Source: Siphonodentalium dalli (Eukaryota > Mollusca > Scaphopoda > Gadilida > Siphonodentaliidae). From it: a stretch of 64,000 nt of DNA. Position numbers and translations under genes: made by a program. Below are positions 57,550 to 64,000 of the stretch, piece after piece; the stretch's first letter is position 1; every line of letters begins with the position of its first letter. The notes under the pieces are model-generated. The model was given only the letters and a program-made list of their open reading frames with translations. It was not told the origin of the DNA and made no database searches. The stretch spans positions 198,281,887-198,345,886 of the forward strand of contig CP136062.1 in assembly GCA_032622095.1 (NCBI GenBank), in the 5' to 3' direction.

Positions 57550-57603
57550 CTCTTTGTTTTCTTCAGCATTCAATTCCTCATCAACAAATCCATCAAAGTT
57601 AAC
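57550..57603 (-). CDS. NECAB: NECAB-like exon (linker)
   Basis: A 54-bp exon of 18 codons in phase 0, acceptor gattctag, donor gtaaga: VNFDGFVDEELNAEENKE. Acidic linker between coiled coil and ABM domain; the vertebrate counterpart has a similar Leu/Phe-D-Leu start and Glu-rich middle. Confidence 0.82.
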
Positions 57604-58019
57604 CTAGAATCAGAAATATGGATATCAGAAAAATGCTAAATCAATAATATTATGAAAGTGTCAAATGTTAGTGACATTGTAGCACAATTTGACATGATCT
57701 CATTTAAAAACCCAAATTTGTGCCCATGGGAACCAAAATTTACATTTATTCTTAACTTAATTAATTTAACATATACCTTACTCGTATCTAAATTATCTCA
57801 GTTTTAGATTTTCACACTGAATTCGCATCTGGATATGAGAATTTTTTTTAAACTGACAAAACTATTTTGTGTGAAAAAATAATGTATTGGGTCAGGTTTT
57901 TCGCTGGTAAACTAATATCTGAAACAGCATATATGTGGCTGAATTAAATTTAGTTTAGCTGAAACATATCTGTGGCTGAATATGACTAAATTATATTTAG
58001 TGGGTTGGCTAATGACAGG

Positions 58020-58370
58020 GGTGAAAAACAATGAAAACTTCTATTAAATATCCTCATAGTAGTGAAATCCATACCAAATTTCATTGAGATCTGAGCACAA
58101 CTGTTGAAGTTATGACATGAACAGACATCAGACAGACCAAACTGCCAACAATTCCAGATAAACAAAGATGTATAACTCTAGAATTGAAAATCCAAACAAA
58201 ATGATGGAACACTCTATTGAATATCCTCATAGTAGTGAACATCCATACCAAATTTCATTGAGATCCGAGCGCTACTGTTCAAGATATGACATGAACAGAC
58301 CTCGGATAGACAGCTAGACATACGGATGGACAGCTACCGGTATGCGGTGGACGGATGGACAGGTGCAAAA
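58020..58370. repeat. Two ~160-bp degenerate tandem units
   Basis: Two copies of 'tgaatatcctcatagtagtg' (imperfect) 'ccataccaaatttcattgag' and 'gttatgacatgaacagac', followed by a 'ggatggacag' tract. The layout is that of the family K class. Confidence 0.6.
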
Positions 58371-58592
58371 CAGTATATATAATTATGTGAGCTACATTGG
58401 AGTCAATTTACTATGTATTCCACTATATAAATTCAATCATTATAATGATTACTTCTTTATAACTCACCGACATGTAAATTAACATCTTGAAAACATCTGA
58501 CCAATTAACTAGAAAACATACATGTATAGCATTTTTGTGAAGTATACAATTGTAACTTAACAAATCTACTAGTAGCTATAACTACTACTCAC

Positions 58593-58663
58593 TTTATGTT
58601 CGAGTCTGTCAACAAGAGAAGCGAGTTTCTCTACTTGTTCCGATAACTGTTGGTTATATCCCC
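58593..58663 (-). CDS. NECAB: NECAB-like exon (coiled coil), first exon seen
   Basis: A 71-bp exon (2 nt + 23 codons), acceptor tgtttacag, donor gtgagt: GYNQQLSEQVEKLASLVDRL then EHK. It is an amphipathic heptad helix; vertebrate NECABs have RLAEL(I)..LE.K at this spot just before the ABM domain. From here to the stop at 42649 six exons give 143 residues with perfect phases. The EF-hand exons must lie further right, in the 5' direction, and are not recognisable before 64000. Confidence 0.85.
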
Positions 58664-58904
58664 CTGTAAACAGAGAGTGATATGTTGAATAACATCTCTA
58701 CCGACAAAACAAACGGCAATCACTTCTTATTTTTTACACAATGGTTAGAGGCACTAGCTCAGTTAATTGTGTTCATTACTTCATATCCGGTATGTGAGTG
58801 AACAAATTATCATTTCTAATTAAAATGGCTATGTTACGATCGGACTGGCACATTGAGATGTCTCTCAGATAAAGCTTAAAAAATGGTCCCGAAAACCAGT
58901 TTTG

Positions 58905-58996
58905 CCCACATTGGGTTTTGAACCCATGCCAACCTTGTCTAGCCCAGACTGTGATGATGGCATCTATGATCTAACTACCTCTGCCATGAGGACATC
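58905..58996 (-). repeat. Degenerate tRNA-like sequence (tRNA relic or SINE head)
   Basis: On the minus strand 'catggcagaggtagttagat' resembles an A box and 'gggttcaaaacccaat' a B box with a T-arm stem (gggtt / aaccc). The spacing is longer than in a standard tRNA, and acceptor-stem pairing is not evident. It is more likely a tRNA-derived SINE head or pseudogene than a working tRNA. Confidence 0.4.
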
Positions 58997-59285
58997 CTTA
59001 AAAAGGTGACCGAAAATAAAGCTGCATATCGGTCAGGTCTCTGCATACAAATGCAGAACAATTAACACTTCTTATTCATAGATATAGTAAAAGTGAAATC
59101 TGTAGCTGGCTTGAGAGAATTTATGGTAAAAAAAAAAGTTTTTGAACTCTTTGAATAATGAATGGATTGACCCACTCACTCATTACAGTATACATTGGAA
59201 TGATCTATCATTCATTTGGAGGGGTGTTCAGGTAATAAAATAAAATAACAGATAGACCGAATGATAATACCATTTACAATGTTAA

Positions 59286-59631
59286 AGGGGTACTGTACAC
59301 TAAATCCGGCCATTTATGGGACCATCTCCTTTTATACTCCACAGAATATAGGCAACAAATGAATGAATTTGAGCCATGGATGAATGCATGGTATTTATAA
59401 TGAAAATGAATATATAATGAAAATGGTATTTATAATGAAGATGAATTTATGACTGGAGTCATAAATTCATTTTCATTATTAAAATTACCATGTTGCTTGT
59501 ATCATTCATATGGTAAATGCGTGTATTTCTCTCTCATCCATGACTCAAATTCGTTCATATATTGCCTATATTCTGTGGAGTATAAAAGGAGACGGTTACA
59601 TAAATGGCCGGGTTTAGTGTACAGTATCCCT
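59286..59631. mobile_element. TTAA-flanked foldback MITE family I, longer copy
   Basis: TIR AGGGGTACTGTACACTAAAT / complement, TTAA at 59282-59285 and 59632-59635. Arms extend over 'ccggccatttatgg' and 'tttatactccacagaatata', then into 'gaatgaatttgagccatgga', making a foldback of ~150 bp per arm. It is nested in a family L repeat whose parts lie at 59150-59281 and 59636-59725. Confidence 0.78.
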
Positions 59632-59979
59632 TTAATTGGTAGGAAATGTTCAGATAATAAGTTAAACAAAAGACTGATGGTCCTAAGGCAACTACTCATC
59701 AATGAGTATTTAGTATAGAAAGGGTTAATACAAGCTTCATTGAAATCTTAGTGATGTCATAATCCAACAATGAGTGTTCAAACTTTAAACATTAACCTCT
59801 TCGCTGCTAAATAAAGTTTTGACATAGTGTTATTGCCATTTTCCAGTGGAAAAATATAACGGGAATATCACAAGAGCCATAAAACTGACTCAGTTGCAAG
59901 GCTATTATCATTCACAATCTTGGAACTTCGAGATACATTTATTCCGACGAACTAATCTCTGAGTTCCAGTTATGATTAA

Positions 59980-60362
59980 CCCTTTACCCAACAGAAGGGC
60001 CCTGTGCCAATGCATTCTCTTATATATGCGAGTCGACCATAGGTCGCCTCGCATATATAAGAGAATGCATTGGCTTAACACATTAAAAATTATAAAATTG
60101 TTAAAGAATGTAAGAAAATATGGTAAAAAGTGTTAAAAAAAGATTTTTTTTAGGCCAATGCATTCTCTTATATATGCGAGGCGACCTATGGTCGACTCGC
60201 ATATATAAGAGAATGCATTGGCACAGGGGATAACTGTAACTATCACAATGTGGTCAAGGAGCCGATATCCATATTTGTATGGTTCTATTGAGACAGACCG
60301 AAGATATTTTAGGCTGTTGAAGCTTTATTTGGCCGGTTTTGGCCGGTTTGTTGGGTAAAGGG
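59980..60362. mobile_element. TTAA-type MITE family H carrying the two-hairpin module
   Basis: TIR CCCTTTACCCAACAGAA / TTGTTGGGTAAAGGG; left flank TTAA (59976-59979), right flank TTAG. Inside, from ccctgtgccaatgcattctc to gcattggcacagggg (about 60001-60228), is the full two-hairpin module also found in family D, but with a different spacer between the hairpins. Confidence 0.8.
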
Positions 60363-60513
60363 TTAGTGGTCAACTGCTAGTGTGCTGAAGTAGATCCATA
60401 ATACCTATGGAGAATATAGCACACGACATAGTTACGGACGTCATAGCAGCGAAGAGGTTAAGACACCGACATTTTGTTTTCAAACCCATCTACTGGAAAA
60501 AATATAGTGTTAA

Positions 60514-60747
60514 CCCTTTTATGACGGGAGCTGAACTGGTGCAGCATTAAATATCCTGTGCCAGTGCATCCCTGATATATGCGAGTTTCCCATAGGAATC
60601 CACTGGCTTACAAGGTCAAGGTGAATAATGTTAGGTCTATGCATTCTCTAATATATGCGAGGCTCCCTATGAGAGACTCACATATATAAGAGAATGCATT
60701 GGCACAGGGTTTTCGCAAACTTTCAGGAAGCTCCAGTCATAGAAGGG
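60514..60747. mobile_element. TTAA-flanked MITE family F, copy 5 (complete)
   Basis: TIR CCCTTTTATGACGGGAGCT / 'agctccagtcatagaaggg', TTAA at 60510-60513 and 60748-60751. It holds the 'agtgcatccctgatatatgc' and 'atgcattctctaatatatgc' variants of the hairpin module. Confidence 0.8.
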
Positions 60748-60789
60748 TTAAATGGACATACAGCACGTGCAATGTGTTCATGCAGAATA

Positions 60790-60907
60790 ACATAAAATCT
60801 CACAGAGCTTTCCGATGAATGGCAACAAGCCATATTTCCGACTAAATCCTGAAAAATTACCCATAATTCTGCTGTGGTTAAGGAGTAGATTATTTGGGGC
60901 ATTACTG
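60790..60907. mobile_element. Foldback MITE family B, half copy
   Basis: Only one arm plus the centre (agagctttccgatgaatggc to gggcattactg), TA at 60908-60909. The other arm is deleted. Confidence 0.8.
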
Positions 60908-61467
60908 TACATGAAAAAATAGATTGACTTTGTTCTTATTTTCTTTATGAATAACCTTCCAATAATGAGATTTTGCATGTCAAACCATTGTTATGTAAGC
61001 ATCACTGTTATAGTGGAATTACTGATAAAAGTTCAATTGGTCCAACAAGGTACCAAAGTTTTGTCAAAACTTGACAGTAAACAGTTGAAAAGGTCAAAGC
61101 ATTGAATAATATACTGAAAATCATATTCAGACTTAAACTATTTGAACTTACTTCATGAATAGCGATGTTTTTTGACAAATCACTGTTACAGTTTTGTTTA
61201 CATAACAATGGTTGGGTCCCTTTAACACATTTAGTACCAACCAGATAAAACCAGTAGTTCTGTTTCTTCAACAAAAAGCCAAAATATTTGGTATTAATAG
61301 CTTAAAATTGTCTACTTCACCTGAAAGCAATATTTCCATATAAACCTTAAAGCCACATGGCGGTTTGCGCTCCAAAATACACCTAATAATATTCACTTTA
61401 GAAATTTTCCTGGTTTTTAAATATGTCGATAAATACCTCAACTATCTTTCTACAAGCATCATAAGAA

Positions 61468-61885
61468 TATGGTGCCAAACATTTGCAGAATGAGGTCCCC
61501 AGAGGGTGAATATTGTGACGCTAACCTGCACAGCAGGCTAGCAGCACTTAATTCACCCTCTGGGGACCTCATTCTGCTTATGCCTCATCTTCTCTTGAAA
61601 GTATCTTTATTATCAAATTAACAAATTTTTAACTTTCTCTTCACAAAGATTCCTTTTCTATTTTAGATTAGTTTCTCTATATCCCCAAATTGGCAGATAA
61701 CACATTGCATCATCTGGGAACTTAAGTCTGATTCAGGTCTCCCATAGCAGATGAGGACATGCAGAATGAGGTCCACAGTTGATGAATTTGGTTACGCTAG
61801 CCTGCTGTGTGGGGTAACGTCACTAAATTCACCCTCTGGGGACCTCATTCTGCAAATGTCTGGCACCATATTCTCAGGCCTGCCT
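61468..61885. mobile_element. Family C foldback element
   Basis: Termini 'agaatatggtgccaaacatt' and 'aatgtctggcaccatattct'; foldback units at 61487-61582 and 61762-61858 around a core with 'cccatagcagatgaggacat'. Confidence 0.68.
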
Positions 61886-62073
61886 GTATCACGTTGAAAG
61901 CAAAGAAATTCTAAGCCTAAATTTGGCCTTGAATATTATAAGCTCAATTTCAATTAAAAACTTACCAAGAACCATCCCCACAATGCTAGTGTGAAATCAC
62001 AATACAATATGATTGATAACAAGTCGATTATAACAATAAAGCTTGATAAAGGTGAATTAGAGGAATAAGCGAG

Positions 62074-62365
62074 CAAGCCTTGAAATAGCGTGTCTGCCAT
62101 TTGCAGAATGAGGTCCCCAGAGGGTGAATTTAGTGATGCTGCCCCGCATAGCGGGCTAGCATCGCCAAATTCACCCTCTGGGAACCTCATTCTGCTGAGG
62201 CGTAAGCAGAATGAGGTAAGCAGAATGGGGACCTCATTCTGCTTACTCCTCAGCAGAATGAGGTCCCCAGAGGGTGAATTTGGTGATGCTAGCCCACTAG
62301 CATCACTAAATTCACCCTCTGGGGACCTCATTCTGCAAATGACAGGCACACTATTTCAAGGCTTG
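62074..62365. mobile_element. Family C foldback element flanked by a 20-bp duplication
   Basis: TIR CAAGCCTTGAAATAGCGTGT / complement ending CAAGGCTTG. Three foldback units are packed together (62103-62195, 62205-62255, 62260-62335). It is bordered by identical GAATTAGAGGAATAAGCGAG at 62054-62073 and 62365-62384. The recurring frames with 'RSPEGEFSDA' on both strands reflect the palindrome and are not genes. Confidence 0.72.
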
Positions 62366-62420
62366 AATTAGAGGAATAAGCGAGAATGCTACTATAGAAA
62401 AGAACATGAATCCCACAAAA

Positions 62421-62659
62421 CAAGCCTTGAAATAGTGTGTCTGTCATTTGCAGAATGAGGTCCCCAGAGGGTGAATTTAGTGATGGGCTAGCATCACCAA
62501 ATTCACCCTCTGGGGACATCATTCTGCTTACACCTCAGCAGAATGAGGTTCCCAGAGGGTAAATTTGGTGATGCTAGCCCGCTATGTGGGGTAGCATCAC
62601 TAAATTCACCCTCTGGGGACCTCATTCTGCAAATGACAGACACACTATTTCAAGGCTTG
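62421..62659. mobile_element. Family C foldback element, perfect 8-bp duplication
   Basis: TIR CAAGCCTTGAAATAGTGTGT / complement; CCACAAAA at 62413-62420 and 62660-62667. Two foldback units lie end to end. This copy fixes the boundaries of the family. Confidence 0.85.
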
Positions 62660-62667
62660 CCACAAAA

Positions 62668-63609
62668 TAATAGTTTACACCATACATGTAGGTGATAACA
62701 TGATAATTCAGTCATGGTGACAGATGCGAATTAGCAAACCACATTTTCTAACTAAATACCACAGATGATCAAAGGATTAAAGCCAATTTCTAACATAAGT
62801 CAAAATAAAGATGGTATTTGAATTAACATTGCCGATGAGGTAAAGCATTAATTCAACACAGCATTTGTGATTTTTATGGCATTAATGAAGAATTATTACA
62901 GCATTATCAATAATCTGCATACAATCGCATTATTGCTACAGTGACGTTTCAGAGAACGCTGCTAAAAATGCATTGACTTGCGATATCACATTGAACTTGG
63001 CTTGATCTTACAGTAACATGTTATCACCTCAAGTGGCCTTTGAGTTGAAACAATGTTACATGCTAATTCAATCAATAATTCACCAAGTTTATGTATCTGA
63101 CATTGCATCTGTGAAATATTGAGTAGTTAGTCTACAAATAGGTTACAGATAGAAAAGTTAAAATAGTGTGAAAAAGAGATACGATATTGTACGACAAAAG
63201 GATTAATATCTTCTAAAATCTTACCATCAGATACTAGTGTGTCAGCTGTAAATAGCAACATTGAGTTATTCTGAATGTTTAAAATAAACTTTATATGTAA
63301 GCAGATTTACCTTTAGGATCCTACGCATATTTATTTTCCAAACAGCCCTCATAATTGGCTATGGCAGTAAGCAATGACAGAGCCATTTGCTGAAGCAAAC
63401 ATGGCCATGGCAAATGGCTGCAGTAGAGGATTGCTGAAGCCAAACAATCTGAATTAAGATGGCTGACCAAATGATCATGCATGTACAATACATTGGTAAC
63501 AGGATCAGGGGACAAGTGCTGGCCACTTAGATAAACAGATAAACAATCTGTGTTGAGAGACAATCTTAGTAAGAGGCATGGCTCATTTGAATCTTAACAC
63601 TTATGTATA
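62668..63609. other. Sequence without clear genes; one possible 21-nt microexon
   Basis: No repeat or long exon seen. 63225-63245 on the minus strand (CTGACACACTAGTATCTGATG) lies between ctatttacag and gtaagatttt. Read as ..DTLVSDG it ends in the phase needed by the exon at 58663. It could be a NECAB microexon, but splice-like flanks around 21 nt are easily found by chance. Confidence 0.3.
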
Positions 63610-64000
63610 TGTGACCCGCCATATCAAGTCCAGTCGGAAGTCGGGATTTTTTTTACCCTGTGCCAATGCATTCTCTTATATATGCGAGTCGACCATAGGT
63701 CGCCTCGCATATATAAGAGAATGCATTGGCCTAACAATTTTTTACAATTTTAATAATTTTTTCTTGTATGCTTTAACAATGTTATAATTTCACCCATACA
63801 GAGCCCCAGACAAACATGAGCAGACGACACTCTTCTAGGTGCTTCTATATATGTGTGGGGCTCCCTGCAGGGTAATGGATGTTTTTTTATTTTATGTCCT
63901 AAAAATAGTAAGAAACATTTATTTAAAAAACATGATAAAAAATTGTTAGGCCAATGCATTCTCTTATATATGCGAGGCGACCTATGGTCGACTCGCATAT
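63610..64000. mobile_element. Double-hairpin MITE family D, copy 4, cut by window end
   Basis: Begins TGTGACCCGCCATATCAAGT after TA (63608-63609). It contains the first hairpin (63658-63731), the core in the same orientation as 6270, and the start of the second hairpin. The right TIR lies beyond 64000. Confidence 0.85.

Noticed and set aside
61967-61986. 20-nt microexon candidate (cacactag / gtaagt flanks) for the NECAB gene
   Set aside because: Its phase cannot be joined to both the 21-nt candidate at 63225 and the exon at 58663 without a stop; chance splice-like flanks are likely.
62090-62522. Recurring frames with 'MRSPEGEFSDA' and 'SPSGDLIL' (also 17918, 34982, 42218, 47785, 61954)
   Set aside because: They come from the palindromic family C MITE, so the same peptide appears on both strands and at many loci, always broken by the element ends.

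Overview
This window is animal genomic DNA, most likely from a marine mollusc and probably a bivalve. That is an inference from three intron-split animal genes, very long repeat-filled introns, a great density of small foldback transposons, and tandem-repeat elements with cgtccgtccg-type ends. There is no operon structure and no prokaryotic signal. Nearly every long open frame is a repeat artefact; the real coding sequence is about 1.6 kb, split over 15 exons whose splice phases all agree.

Three genes can be read. (1) DENND11 (DENN-domain family, minus strand, 12718 down to 2617): four exons cover the N-terminal 209 residues, and the gene runs off the left edge. (2) INO80C, the YL1-C-domain subunit of the INO80 chromatin remodeller (plus strand, 14777-35653): complete, five exons, 174 residues. 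It starts 2.06 kb from DENND11 in divergent orientation. (3) A NECAB-type gene (minus strand, 58663 down to 42649): six exons give the coiled coil and the whole C-terminal ABM-like domain with the stop. The EF-hand N-terminus should lie beyond 64000.

Layout: 1-2440 tandem-array element split by a pogo-like insertion; 2449-12718 DENND11 with foldback MITEs, TTAA-flanked MITEs and a hAT element in its introns; 12719-14776 intergenic; 14777-36252 INO80C, whose introns hold a 35 x 31-bp minisatellite, a 4.25-kb long-TIR element and many hAT-like foldbacks; 35686-36210 a decayed tandem array of the last INO80C coding exon inside its probable 3' UTR; 36257-42600 hAT elements and short tandem repeats; 42649-58663 NECAB, whose 10.9-kb intron contains a self-nested 4.7-kb tandem-array element; 58700-64000 more MITEs.

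Main points for a second look: foldback MITEs sit 0-35 bp from splice sites in all three genes, in one case supplying part of a splice donor; one hairpin module recurs inside MITEs with different termini and target duplications; the last INO80C exon is repeated downstream of its own stop, several copies keeping an in-frame end; and a decayed copy of the end of DENND11 exon 1 lies in intron 1.
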